From contig NZ_FOPY01000020.1 of the NCBI RefSeq assembly GCF_900113605.1, forward strand, positions 1 through 42,562: 42,562 nt of DNA, in the 5' to 3' direction. The notes under the pieces were generated by a model. That model searched no databases. It saw only the letters and a list, made by a program, of their open reading frames with translations, and was not told the DNA's origin. Positions 23,169-31,010 of this stretch are shown here, piece after piece (the first letter of the stretch is position 1; every line of letters starts with the position of its first letter). The position numbers and the translations under genes were made by a program. Source of the stretch: Modicisalibacter xianhensis. GTDB taxonomy: Bacteria > Pseudomonadota > Gammaproteobacteria > Pseudomonadales > Halomonadaceae.

Positions 23169-23461
23169 CAGCGGATGTACTCCAATCGCATTGGGCGCGG
23201 TGCGTATTTGCCGAGCAGCGGATCTAGCTTCAGCCCCATTCGCCACAGGACATGCTGTACCTGTCCCCGCTTCTGGCCGGCACGCATCTTCTTGGCCATC
23301 ATCATGAGGAAGATCCCCGCAAATAGGCCCGGGATGAAAAACCGCATGATGATGCCAACGCCGATCACCATGATGGCGACAAACACCTCGGTCATCTCCC
23401 AGGCGAAGATGGGGATAGGTGCATCAACATCCTGCGGTATCCGATAGGACTCGTTTGACAT
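23168..23461 (-). CDS. traL: TraL-like transfer protein
   Basis: The 97-residue protein begins YRIPQDVDAPIPIFAWEMTE, close to the TraL signature, and has two adjacent membrane helices (FVAIMVIGVGIIMRFFIPGLFAGIFLMMMA) with a basic C-terminal part. TraL is a small inner-membrane protein of F-type pilus assembly, the VirB3 equivalent. It lies between traA and traE as in F, SXT and IncA/C systems. Confidence 0.87.
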   Translation of the reverse strand: MSNESYRIPQDVDAPIPIFAWEMTEVFVAIMVIGVGIIMRFFIPGLFAGIFLMMMAKKMRAGQKRGQVQHVLWRMGLKLDPLLGKYAPRPMRLEYIR

Positions 23462-23478
23462 GACCCGCTACTCCTATC

Positions 23479-23850
23479 TCAGGTGCCTGAGAACCAGCTG
23501 AAGATTTCCTTGATCATGAACGGGCCAACCGCAAAGGCGCCTGCGATCCCCAGTCCAAGGAAAGCAGGGGCAGCTGATTGACGGCCAAGGCCCACCAGGC
23601 AGCCGATGATCAGCGCCAGGATGGAAATACCGATACCGAAGGGGCCATGCGCCAGCTCTTCAACCTTGTCGGCGAAGTCTGCAAAGTCATCCTGTGCCCA
23701 CGCGGGCATCGCCACGAACGCAGTCGTGGCCACGAGCAGCGATCGCTCAGCGGCACGCTGCTTGTTCATGCGGAGGCCTTCGCGGAGCTGGGCAAACTTT
23801 CCAGACTTGGCCGCCGTCTGGGTGTCACGGATGTCTACGGAAGTAGTCAT
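23479..23850 (-). CDS. traA: TraA-like pilin precursor
   Basis: The 123-residue protein has a long leader with a cleavage site after MPAWAQ, then a short acidic segment and two hydrophobic helices separated by GRQSA (IGISILALIIGCLVGLG and FLGLGIAGAFAVG). This is the VirB2/TraA pilin layout. A second start at MNKQRAAERSLL (23769) would give a normal-length leader; the first ATG has AGGAG 11 bases upstream. Its place before traL supports the call. Confidence 0.78.
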   Translation of the reverse strand: MTTSVDIRDTQTAAKSGKFAQLREGLRMNKQRAAERSLLVATTAFVAMPAWAQDDFADFADKVEELAHGPFGIGISILALIIGCLVGLGRQSAAPAFLGLGIAGAFAVGPFMIKEIFSWFSGT

Positions 23851-24260
23851 TGGTACTGATCTCCTAGTATCGAGAGGACTTCGTTTGCATATTGCTGGCC
23901 AACCGGACTATCCGGTGACCCAGCGTTGTAAGCGGCCAATGCCGCCTCCCACTCGCCGTAGCGCGTGATGTTGTCGTAGAGAATCCACGTCCCTACAGCG
24001 ATGTTCGTACACTCGTTTTCCAGCAATTCACGCTCGGTAATCCCCCATTGCTGGAGGTGATTCCGGTTGGTTTGCGGATCGAGCCACCATGTATTGACTT
24101 GCATCGCGCCCAGGTCGTAGGTGCCGTTCTTGTTCGGCCCTATGCGCCCCACAGACTGCCCTCGGCTGCCGCTCTCTTGCTGGCGGACGGCAGCGACGAT
24201 CTCGATGGGCACTTGGTAGTAATCAGCGATCTCGATGGCACAATCAGGTAGGGCAATCAC
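23847..24260 (-). CDS. Lytic transglycosylase (VirB1-like)
   Basis: From GTG (complement of 24258-24260), with GGAGGTGG just upstream, the 137-residue protein starts MIALPDCAIEIADYYQVPI. The catalytic Glu is probably Glu29 in RQQESGS, followed by YDLGAMQVNTWW and ALAAYNAG, the SLT-domain motifs. It opens the peptidoglycan for the transfer channel. With this start no signal peptide is seen. An upstream ATG at 24374 would overlap the preceding gene and also gives no clear signal. It overlaps traA by 4 bases. Confidence 0.85.
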   Translation of the reverse strand: MIALPDCAIEIADYYQVPIEIVAAVRQQESGSRGQSVGRIGPNKNGTYDLGAMQVNTWWLDPQTNRNHLQQWGITERELLENECTNIAVGTWILYDNITRYGEWEAALAAYNAGSPDSPVGQQYANEVLSILGDQYQ

Positions 24261-24270
24261 TGACCACCTC

Positions 24271-25056
24271 CTAGCGCTGTTCTTCAGCCACGGTTGAGTC
24301 TTCCTGCTCCCCAGCGCCAGCCTCTTCGCTGGCTTCTTCCGTGGCGTCCTTGGTCTCAGGCTTGGCCACATCAAACGGCGTCAACATCCGTTCAGCGACC
24401 ATGGCGGTGGGGCTGACGCGATCCATCACCAGGCCAACCTCCAAGCTCTCCTCGAAGCCGCCTTCTGCCCCTGGCTTGGGGATCTTTCGCAACAGCCCGG
24501 TAACCCGACCCTCAACATGCAACGCGGTGCCGGCTTCGTACTCGACCAGTCGATCTACGACGCGCCCGAAAGCAGACATGGCCACCACGCCGGTATGCTG
24601 GAAAGAGCGGCCCAAGTCAGGTCGATCAGGGCCGATCTGGAGATACGCTGTGGACGGTGGGCCTTCCCTCTCAGGGGTTTTCACTCCCCTCAGCAAGCCA
24701 ATCGCAATGAAGCGATTAAAAAGATGCTTCTCGATGTTGCCTTCGACCATCTGCGCGGCTGGCTGGATATTGTTGGCCACCAGCTCAGCGCTCAGGTGCT
24801 GCTCGCCAGAGAATTGGGAGCGACGGACAATGCCGCCCACATGGCCGAAAATCTCGATGTACGAGTCAACATCCAGCTTGGCGGCGCGATCGGAGAGGTG
24901 GCTCGGAATTCGGACGATGATCTGGTTTACCGACTGGATCAGCGCATCCGTACTGCGCTTGTTCTTACCAACCTTCAGAACCATCAGCCCTGAACGACCG
25001 CGCTCCTTAGGGGCCTCTTTACGGAGAATCTGGGCATGGGCGATAAAGACGTTCAT
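24271..25056 (-). CDS. Transfer-region protein with two OB-fold-like segments, unknown function
   Basis: The 261-residue protein is not assigned to a named family with certainty. Two similar beta-rich segments, KLDVDSYIEIFGHVGGIVRR and GTALHVEGRVTGLLRKIP, each precede basic residues and suggest a duplicated OB fold, as in single-strand DNA-binding proteins. The last 40 residues are strongly acidic (EEASEEAGAGEQEDSTVAEEQ), like an SSB tail. The stop lies just before the ribosome site of the transglycosylase gene, and it overlaps the OmpA-like gene by 4 bases. Confidence 0.6.
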   Translation of the reverse strand: MNVFIAHAQILRKEAPKERGRSGLMVLKVGKNKRSTDALIQSVNQIIVRIPSHLSDRAAKLDVDSYIEIFGHVGGIVRRSQFSGEQHLSAELVANNIQPAAQMVEGNIEKHLFNRFIAIGLLRGVKTPEREGPPSTAYLQIGPDRPDLGRSFQHTGVVAMSAFGRVVDRLVEYEAGTALHVEGRVTGLLRKIPKPGAEGGFEESLEVGLVMDRVSPTAMVAERMLTPFDVAKPETKDATEEASEEAGAGEQEDSTVAEEQR

Positions 25057-25697
25057 TGGTCTGCCTCCAGGTAATAAATCTCGGCGCGACGGTTAGCCGC
25101 CCGCGCAACATCAGTCGTGCCGTCAATCAGCTTGGGGTAGGTGCCATGCCCTTCCGTCAGGAAGCGGGCATCTGGCCAGGCCTGGCGTAGCCGGTTTGCG
25201 ATCGCATCAGCACGGCGCTGTGAAAGAGGAACGTTGTAGGACTCGGGGCCAATGTGATCAGTGAAGCCGACGACGAGCACACGACCAGACAAGTCTTCCC
25301 CTTCCAGGAAGGAATCCAGTTCCTGCTGCGAGCTGGGCGTCAGCGCTATGGAGTCGAACTCGAAGTGAAAACGTGCCAGCGGCACTGACTTCATGGCGTC
25401 CTTGTGGTCATCCGGCATCGAGGCATAGTGCTGCTGCCAATACGCCTCGTCGTAGACGGTGCCGCCTTGAACGTAGCGATCGAGCCCCTTGCCAGCGCCG
25501 TAGTACCAATTGGTGGTGCGAGTCGCGTAGACCCCTTGACGCTCATACCCGGGAATCACCACATGCCGGCTCGTCAGCGTGTTGTACGAATCAGGCAGTG
25601 TGAATGTGCGAGCGGGCTCTTGGGCCGGGGGGTGGGCTGCGCAGCCAGCGAGAGCGGCCGTCAGTGCGACAGCCAACACGGGGTTTCGCAGGGTCAT
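25053..25697 (-). CDS. OmpA-family lipoprotein
   Basis: The 214-residue protein has a lipoprotein signal (AVALTAALAGCAAH). The C-terminal OmpA-like domain shows FHFEFDSIALTPSSQQEL, VVGFTDHIGPESYNVPLSQRRADAI and ANRRAEIYY, the peptidoglycan-binding signature. It probably anchors the transfer apparatus or outer membrane to the cell wall. It is coupled by 4-base overlaps to both neighbours. Confidence 0.88.
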   Translation of the reverse strand: MTLRNPVLAVALTAALAGCAAHPPAQEPARTFTLPDSYNTLTSRHVVIPGYERQGVYATRTTNWYYGAGKGLDRYVQGGTVYDEAYWQQHYASMPDDHKDAMKSVPLARFHFEFDSIALTPSSQQELDSFLEGEDLSGRVLVVGFTDHIGPESYNVPLSQRRADAIANRLRQAWPDARFLTEGHGTYPKLIDGTTDVARAANRRAEIYYLEADQ

Positions 25698-26305
25698 TGA
25701 AGGTTCTCCAGGTACTTGATTACCGCCTCGGCCTTCTCGGCAACATCTCCCGACAAGCTCAACAGCTTCACCTCGGAGCGAGACACAGCGACAAAGGCGG
25801 GGTACTCACGTAGGCCAGCGCGACCGGCAAGCCTCACGGCACGTTCTATCGCCTCGACGGAGCTGCGATCGCTAATATGGTCGTCGGCAAACTCGTTCCA
25901 TCGCACTTGGGGAACATGCAGCTGGAGGTGCGCCAGCACATCGTCATAGTCCTTGAGGGGGACGCCGGTTTCGCCGGCCGCGAGAAAGGCCTTACGGACC
26001 TCGTTGGCGACGCCAGGAATGGTGCGAGATGCGTAGAAGGCGCGTTCGCGCCATGCCCGTTCTAAGCCGGTATGAGAGGGCAGGGGGGCATATCGGTATT
26101 CCAGGCCCGCCGCTTCGACGGCTGCCTGTATGGAAGGGTGGTGCTTGTCCATCGCCTGGCAATGCGGGCAATCAAAGCTGGCAAACTCGACCAGGGCCAC
26201 AGGGCGGTCATCTGCGGCCGATGCGCCAGCAACGAGGCCAAAGGTGGCCACGGTGACGCCAAGGATGTTTCGGAAAGGACGTAGCAGACGGGCGGGGGAG
26301 ATCAT
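25694..26305 (-). CDS. DsbA/DsbC-like thiol-disulphide oxidoreductase
   Basis: The 203-residue protein has a signal peptide ending GASAAD. A thioredoxin fold with CPHC (Cys46, Cys49) in FASFDCPHCQAMDK and a helical insert follow, with the cis-Pro loop at LREYPAFVAV. F-type and SXT-like systems carry DsbC/TrbB-type proteins that fold transfer proteins with disulphides; the Cys-bearing TraV and TraB proteins here are possible clients. Confidence 0.85.
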   Translation of the reverse strand: MISPARLLRPFRNILGVTVATFGLVAGASAADDRPVALVEFASFDCPHCQAMDKHHPSIQAAVEAAGLEYRYAPLPSHTGLERAWRERAFYASRTIPGVANEVRKAFLAAGETGVPLKDYDDVLAHLQLHVPQVRWNEFADDHISDRSSVEAIERAVRLAGRAGLREYPAFVAVSRSEVKLLSLSGDVAEKAEAVIKYLENLQ

Positions 26306-26610
26306 TGCTCACGCTCCCCGGACAATACACCTGACTCATCGCCTTGTTGGCTTTCGATCCAGGCGTCCTCGTGCAGCAAGCGCCACACGGTAAAGCGGCA
26401 AGCGTAGTCGGCTGAGTTGAAAGCCTCGTGAACCGACTCCTGCTGTTCATTAAACGTCAGCTGCGTCAGTGAAGTGGCCACATTGCCCACCCACAGTACC
26501 GGCTGACAGGTACGCTCGATTCGAGCTTCAGAATCGGTCGCCAGAACAATCCATGCAACCCAAACCAATATGGCCACGCCAATAAGCGTGCTGCCTCGCA
26601 TCGCCATCAT
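26302..26610 (-). CDS. Small anchored protein, first gene of the transfer block, unknown
   Basis: From the ATG at 26610, preceded by GGAGG, the 102-residue protein begins MMAMRGSTLIGVAILVWVAW. It has one membrane or signal helix, then a domain with two Cys (RTCQPVLW and YACRFTVW). Its stop overlaps the DsbA-like start by 4 bases. The two Cys and the neighbour suggest a disulphide-bearing periplasmic protein. No family is recognised. Bases 26611-26783 upstream show no gene and may hold the operon promoter. Confidence 0.65.
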   Translation of the reverse strand: MMAMRGSTLIGVAILVWVAWIVLATDSEARIERTCQPVLWVGNVATSLTQLTFNEQQESVHEAFNSADYACRFTVWRLLHEDAWIESQQGDESGVLSGEREQ

Positions 26611-26783
26611 CTCAATTCCGCCTCCCAGCGGTGCTCTCTCATAGGTGCCCTTGAGGGGCCTCGCTGGTAGATAGGGCAGCCACTGACACTTAACCGGGAG
26701 ATACTGAGATTTTTTTTCGAGAATTACGTCGCTCCCGCAGAGCAAGGCTCAGGAGGGAGGGAGTAAGGCTATTGGGAAGCGGG

Positions 26784-27002
26784 TCAGAACAGGGAGAGCT
26801 GGGGTTCTTTCGGTTGTGGCGAGGGGGAGGCGCCGGCATGTTCATCAGCGGCTGTCGGGTAATCACCAGAGGCATCGTCAGCGCCAGCGAGCCACGCCAT
26901 ATCTTCTAACGACCAGGGGCGATAGGGAGAGGGCTGATAGTTGCCCAGGGTCAGGCGAAGCTCGTGCGAGCGCTGGTAAGCCTCTTGGTATGCTCGATCC
27001 AT
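26784..27002 (-). CDS. Hypothetical protein
   Basis: The 72-residue frame begins MDRAYQEAYQRSHELRLTLG, then YQPSPYRPWSLEDMAWLAGAD and an acidic Pro-rich end, QPKEPQLSLF. The tail resembles beta-clamp-binding peptides (QLSLF, consensus QLxLF), which could link it to DNA polymerase III; this is inference from the motif alone. No family is recognised. Confidence 0.55.
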   Translation of the reverse strand: MDRAYQEAYQRSHELRLTLGNYQPSPYRPWSLEDMAWLAGADDASGDYPTAADEHAGASPSPQPKEPQLSLF

Positions 27003-27052
27003 TGTCGTTCCGGTGTCGCGTGGTCGGCAGGGATGCTATCGCACTTACCGAG

Positions 27053-27081
27053 GCTGGCGCGATCGCAGCGACCGCGCCAGC
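27053..27081 (-). terminator. Hairpin after the DUF4942 methyltransferase gene
   Basis: GCTGGCGCG and CGCGCCAGC form a 9-base-pair GC-rich stem with an 11-base loop, 12 bases past the stop on the minus strand. There is no T tract, so it may be a processing or Rho-linked structure. Confidence 0.45.
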
Positions 27082-27092
27082 GTCATGAGCCA

Positions 27093-28748
27093 TCAGGTGG
27101 GCTTATTGGCAACCAGGATCGTCACGCTCACGCTGGTGCCGGCAAACTCGCCCTGATAGATGGCAGGCCATGACGTTTCCCATCCCGGCAGGAGATCCTT
27201 GCCGCGCATAGAGCTAGGGAGTATGGCCACCAGGCGACCGCCAGGGGTGACACAACCCGCCGCGGCTTCAAGATGATGCTGGGCACGCCCCTGGCTGAAC
27301 GGCGGATTCATGACGACTTTCGAGAAGCTACGGCCCGTATTTGCCCAGTCCAGAAAATCGGCCTGATGGCAACGATACCCTTTCGCGGCCAGCACCTTGC
27401 AATGCAAGTCCGCCAGCTCGACGCAAGTGGTCTGATCCTTGGGGAGCATGTCAGCGATGTGACCCTGGCCAGCACTGGGCTCCAGCACTGTATCCTGGTC
27501 GTTGACCTCGGCCAATTCTACGACCTCACGCGCCAGGCGTTCCGGGGTGGGGTAATACTGGTGGCTCTTGTGGTCGGGGATACAGCCACTGGCAACAATC
27601 TCATCAAGGATCGGCTTGGTGTGGTAATCGAACTCAAACCACGACGCTGCGCCGTTTTCACTGAATACCTTAACCCCACCGATAGCCTTGAGAACCTGCT
27701 CTGCCTCTGCCAGCGCTGTCTTGTCCTTCGCGCCATAGTCGAACTCAATTGCCCAAGGATTTTCTGTCTTCGGTGCCCTTGTCTCGAGATGACGGAGGTG
27801 GCTGGGGCAACGGGTCGGCACACTGCGCATGGAGCCGAGCAGATCAACCACCGCAAACGGGAGCGGGCGCTCCATCAGCACGAAGTCTTTAGGCTTACGC
27901 TTCGGTGGGGTACGGAACTCAGACGGAATCGCAGCCGGGTACAAATGCGCCAGCACTTGATTGAGGCGGAAGGCGATGTCGGGATGCACTTCAAGATGTG
28001 CCGTGCCCTTCTTAAAGACCTTCAGGTACAAGGCACCGCCATCAACCATCATGCGCTGGCCGGGGGTGCGCCGAGCGATGTCTATTAGGCGACTGGTAGC
28101 CTGCCAGTTGGGCTCATCCCGGCCCATGAACTTTGCGATGACAGAGCGAAGGTCATTGATATGGCCCGCCTGATCATGATTTACCGTCTCATAGGAGGTG
28201 ATGACGTAGTTGAGGATCATCCGCTTGTAGAAACCCTCGGGGCGATTGGTGACGTGCTCACGGCTCAGGGCGCGGAATATGCCGTCGACGCGCTCAGCAA
28301 AGAACGTCCCCCGCATCATCAGCAGCTCGGTCAGCGTTGCTCTGACAGTCTCCTCGGTGAAGTCTGGGGTTTTCATCTCCCGTATCTGCTCCCACCACTC
28401 GCTACGGCGCTTCTGCGGCATGAAGTCCAGCACATCGGTCATTTTCAATGCCTGATCCCAGTATTCCGCGTTCAGCGCTGCGATCGCGCCTTCTTCGATA
28501 AAGATGTTCTCCGCAGACAATGAGGAGTACCGCGAGTTGTCATGCTTGCGGTTGCCCTCGATGAAGTAGTTGACCACACCCTTACGGTCACCATCGAACA
28601 GTGCCGCTACCTCTTCAACGCGCCTACGCATGGCGTTGTAGCGACCAACCAGGCCGTCGACCATATCTGTCGAGGCTGGGGCAAAGAATTCGCCCATGTC
28701 TCCGAGGTATTCACTGCTGGCGTGGCTGTCGATGGCTTCGTGAATCAT
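27093..28748 (-). CDS. DUF4942-type N6-adenine-like DNA methyltransferase
   Basis: The 551-residue protein has an N-terminal DUF4942-like helical domain (about residues 20-260, including WWEQIREMKTPDFTEETVR). A linker and a C-terminal methyltransferase follow: YYPTPERLAREVV, motif I VLEPSAGQGHIAD (Glu423) and the catalytic NPPF (Asn481). No nuclease gene is adjacent, so it is probably an orphan methylase that protects the element from host restriction or marks its DNA. It is read toward the transfer region; its upstream region is shared with the trfB-like gene. Confidence 0.85.
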   Translation of the reverse strand: MIHEAIDSHASSEYLGDMGEFFAPASTDMVDGLVGRYNAMRRRVEEVAALFDGDRKGVVNYFIEGNRKHDNSRYSSLSAENIFIEEGAIAALNAEYWDQALKMTDVLDFMPQKRRSEWWEQIREMKTPDFTEETVRATLTELLMMRGTFFAERVDGIFRALSREHVTNRPEGFYKRMILNYVITSYETVNHDQAGHINDLRSVIAKFMGRDEPNWQATSRLIDIARRTPGQRMMVDGGALYLKVFKKGTAHLEVHPDIAFRLNQVLAHLYPAAIPSEFRTPPKRKPKDFVLMERPLPFAVVDLLGSMRSVPTRCPSHLRHLETRAPKTENPWAIEFDYGAKDKTALAEAEQVLKAIGGVKVFSENGAASWFEFDYHTKPILDEIVASGCIPDHKSHQYYPTPERLAREVVELAEVNDQDTVLEPSAGQGHIADMLPKDQTTCVELADLHCKVLAAKGYRCHQADFLDWANTGRSFSKVVMNPPFSQGRAQHHLEAAAGCVTPGGRLVAILPSSMRGKDLLPGWETSWPAIYQGEFAGTSVSVTILVANKPT

Positions 28749-28844
28749 GGTGCCGCTCCCTATTGGTGATCATTGGCAAGCGAGGTGGCGGGTATCCTGC
28801 GCCCTGACTAGATGACGATGACCGGCTGCCTTCGCTATGATGTA

Positions 28845-28889
28845 AACACTTTAACCCGACCCATCTATTTACAGCAAGCAAAAAGTGTT
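28845..28889. promoter_or_regulatory. Inverted repeat in the trfB/methyltransferase divergent promoter region
   Basis: AACACTTT (28845-28852) and AAAGTGTT (28882-28889) are perfect inverted copies, with 29 bases between them, in the 167-base gap before the TrfB-like gene. They could be an operator bound by that repressor or by another regulator. Confidence 0.4.
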
Positions 28890-28915
28890 CAATGCACACA
28901 TTTGAGGGAGAGAAC

Positions 28916-29224
28916 ATGCCAGCAGATGACATAAACCCAAAGCAGATTTACGCTGCTCTGGCGCGGCTAAGGATGAATGGACGGGCGTGTGATGGCGCTA
29001 TCGACGTTCTGACTAAGGTGTGCGATACATACGCTGCGGCTGCCCAGAAACATGGCGTCACCAGGGCGGCCGTTTCTCAAGCCGCCAAGCGGATTCTGGC
29101 TGAAGTAGAGCGGGAGTTCGTGGAGGTCGAGGTGAGGCTACCCAAGGATAAGCTGCTGGCGCTAGAGGAATGGCTGGTGGGCCAGGGTGGGGCGATGCTA
29201 ACCAGCAGCGTCACAGGGCGGTAG
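28916..29224 (+). CDS. TrfB/KorA-like transcriptional repressor
   Basis: From ATG 28916 (GAGGGAGAG upstream) the 102-residue protein has a helical N-terminus and a helix-turn-helix, YAAAAQKHGVTRAAVSQAAKRI, typical of the TrfB/KorA group that coordinates plasmid gene expression. The basic C-terminal part continues VEVEVRLPKDKLLALEEWL. An in-frame ATG at 28892 lacks a ribosome site. It probably represses its own promoter and perhaps the divergent methyltransferase gene. Confidence 0.75.
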   Translation: MPADDINPKQIYAALARLRMNGRACDGAIDVLTKVCDTYAAAAQKHGVTRAAVSQAAKRILAEVEREFVEVEVRLPKDKLLALEEWLVGQGGAMLTSSVTGR

Positions 29225-29237
29225 AACGTGACAGCGC

Positions 29238-29465
29238 TTATCGCGATCGCTGAGAGGCTTTCATTTGTTCAGCGCAGTCCATGATCTCTCCGGCGTTGAA
29301 ATACATTTCCTTCGCTGACGTTCCGAGGTAGCCGATTGGCTTGGGTGGCATCACGCCTTTTATCGGTGCCTCGTTGCGAACCGCCTCCTTCAGCTCGCTG
29401 ACGGCGACGTTGAGTAGCCTCGCCGCATTCGTTACCCCTATACGGGTCGAACGGAAATCCGACAT
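29238..29465 (-). CDS. Small HTH-like protein, unknown
   Basis: From ATG at 29465 the 75-residue protein begins MSDFRSTRIGVTNAARLLNV, then AVSELKEAVRNEAPIKGVMPPKPIGYLG. The first 30 residues resemble the helix-turn-helix of excisionase/MerR-like small proteins (GVTNAARLLNVAVSELKEAV). It is convergent with the TrfB-like gene, with a 13-base gap. Family not established. Confidence 0.55.
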   Translation of the reverse strand: MSDFRSTRIGVTNAARLLNVAVSELKEAVRNEAPIKGVMPPKPIGYLGTSAKEMYFNAGEIMDCAEQMKASQRSR

Positions 29466-29598
29466 TGCACACTCCGTTAAGACAAACGCCTCCAGGGAAA
29501 GGCTGGGATTCCAGGAGGCAAGGGAAACACGGATAGGATCGGCGGGCGGGCAATCCGGCCCGCCGAGTATCATTCACGATGGTGGGGGGAATTACCGC

Positions 29599-29976
29599 TT
29601 ATGGCAAATCGCGCTGAGGCGGGGTGCTCCCATCTATGAGGGGCGCATACTGGCTGAGGGTCTTCATCAACTGTTCAGGTATCTCGAGGCAAGTACGAAG
29701 CTCGCACCGAGCATGAATCAATAGCGCCAGCTTCGGTGTCCACTCAGGCAACCCGAGATGCCCGATGTACTCCTCGGCTACCGGGCCAGCCAGAAACTCA
29801 GCCGCCGAAAATTGATACTTGAGGTTGTTGCTCTTCAGGTCATCTATCGCTTTCAAAAATACCTGAGTGAGGAGCTGACGGTGGGGCAGCAACTCCTGAG
29901 CCTGGTGGCAATCGGTCGAAATGATGTTCTGGCCAGGGATCAATACGCTGGCAAGATCGGCAGTAGACAAGTCCAT
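29599..29976 (-). CDS. Hypothetical protein
   Basis: The 125-residue protein begins MDLSTADLASVLIPGQNIIS. It is soluble and mildly acidic, with a helical middle (LLTQVFLKAIDDLKS) and a Leu-rich later part (TPKLALLIHARCELRTCLEIPEQLMKTL). No motif or family is recognised. It follows the PH-domain gene by 7 bases on the same strand, so it is probably in its operon. Confidence 0.5.
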   Translation of the reverse strand: MDLSTADLASVLIPGQNIISTDCHQAQELLPHRQLLTQVFLKAIDDLKSNNLKYQFSAAEFLAGPVAEEYIGHLGLPEWTPKLALLIHARCELRTCLEIPEQLMKTLSQYAPLIDGSTPPQRDLP

Positions 29977-29983
29977 GATCTAA

Positions 29984-30475
29984 CTACTCCTCCACTGTGC
30001 CAGCCGTGGGGCTTTGAAGCTGATGATTGATTGAAGCCATGACCTTCAACGGGCTAGCCACGCGATCGAAGCGAGCTTCGCTAGTGCCGGTGCCTGCCGC
30101 CGACATCTCTACCGTTCCGTAACCCAGCAAGCGCCCCAGGATCGACTGGTTCACCTCGGTGGAACGAATGTGATGGATGAACAGCGGCGTTACGCGCCTG
30201 GCGATGATGCCGTGCCGCTCTATCACGCGATCGGGAGCGACGGTGTACTCATGAGCAAGGCGTTGATAAGCGACGTTGAGCAACCCCCAGACAGCCAAAC
30301 CCATCCCTGCCCAGGAGAGAATGTTGGTTAGCTGAACGGGCGCTGTAGCGCCAGCGAGGGTGAACGGGGCATGTGGTGCGAAGTGCAACGCTGTCCCCAA
30401 TGGAACGAGCAACCAGTGGCCCAACAGGGCTCGATGACTGACTCGGAAGGTGGTCTTGCTTGTCATGGGCTTCAA
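29984..30475 (-). CDS. Membrane protein with bacterial PH (YdbT-like) domain
   Basis: The 163-residue protein has two membrane helices (HWLLVPLGTALHFAP and LTNILSWAGMGLAVWGLLNV). A bPH2-type domain follows: HEYTVAPDRVIERHGIIARRVTPLFIHHIRSTEVNQSILGRLLGYGTVEM, the common DUF304/YdbT pattern. The cellular role is unknown. It overlaps the upstream gene by 4 bases. Confidence 0.75.
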   Translation of the reverse strand: MKPMTSKTTFRVSHRALLGHWLLVPLGTALHFAPHAPFTLAGATAPVQLTNILSWAGMGLAVWGLLNVAYQRLAHEYTVAPDRVIERHGIIARRVTPLFIHHIRSTEVNQSILGRLLGYGTVEMSAAGTGTSEARFDRVASPLKVMASINHQLQSPTAGTVEE

Positions 30476-30792
30476 CTCCCGGCTGCTGCCACCTCCGCTT
30501 CTCGCAGCCGGTGGCTCAATTGTGATTCTGCCGTTTCAACGTGGAAAAGCTCGATGCTGTCATCCGGCCAGCGGATTAGGACGAACCCATCACGCAGCAG
30601 GTGGGTAAGAGGGGTAGGGCCAGAGATGACAGGTAGCGAGGGGCCTTCGAGTACATGGAGTTCCCAGCGACCGGCTGTGCGGTCGTGTAACAGAACCGCA
30701 TTGTCAGCGCCTCCCGGCCATTCCAGGTCACAGTCGCGCTGAAGACGCCTTACAAGCTGTCTGGCCTGACGCGAGTTACGAAGCCCGCTCAT
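30472..30792 (-). CDS. Hypothetical protein
   Basis: From ATG at 30792 the 106-residue protein starts MSGLRNSRQARQLVRRLQRD and continues LEWPGGADNAVLLHDRTAGRWELHVLEGPSL. It looks like a small alpha/beta protein, basic at the start. It overlaps the upstream gene by 17 bases and the PH gene by 4, so the three are coupled. No family is recognised. Confidence 0.5.
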   Translation of the reverse strand: MSGLRNSRQARQLVRRLQRDCDLEWPGGADNAVLLHDRTAGRWELHVLEGPSLPVISGPTPLTHLLRDGFVLIRWPDDSIELFHVETAESQLSHRLREAEVAAAGS

Positions 30793-30997
30793 AGGCCACC
30801 TCCAGCCCCCACACTTTCTTAACGGCGCACTCAATCTCTTGGCGCACCCGCTCCATCGTGAGTAACCGCGCCCCCTCCTCGTCGATGATCAGTGTCAGTT
30901 TTCCGTTGCCTTCGCGCATGGTCGCCCGGTCTACGACAAGCCGTGAGAGGAGCGAAAGCTCGTCCTGCGCGCTCTGGATTAGGGTATCTGAGTCCAT
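30776..30997 (-). CDS. Hypothetical protein
   Basis: From ATG at 30997 the 73-residue protein begins MDSDTLIQSAQDELSLLSRL and ends VRQEIECAVKKVWGLEVAYERAS. It is the first gene of a four-gene minus-strand group ending at 29599 and lies beside the AT-rich divergent promoter region. No family is recognised. Confidence 0.5.
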   Translation of the reverse strand: MDSDTLIQSAQDELSLLSRLVVDRATMREGNGKLTLIIDEEGARLLTMERVRQEIECAVKKVWGLEVAYERAS

Positions 30998-31010
30998 ATT
31001 ACCAGCCTTA

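Noticed and set aside
29545-29564. GC-rich hairpin GGCGGGC/GCCCGCC between small genes
   Set aside because: The stem is only 7 base pairs without a T tract and is not placed at a gene end, so it is not called as a terminator.
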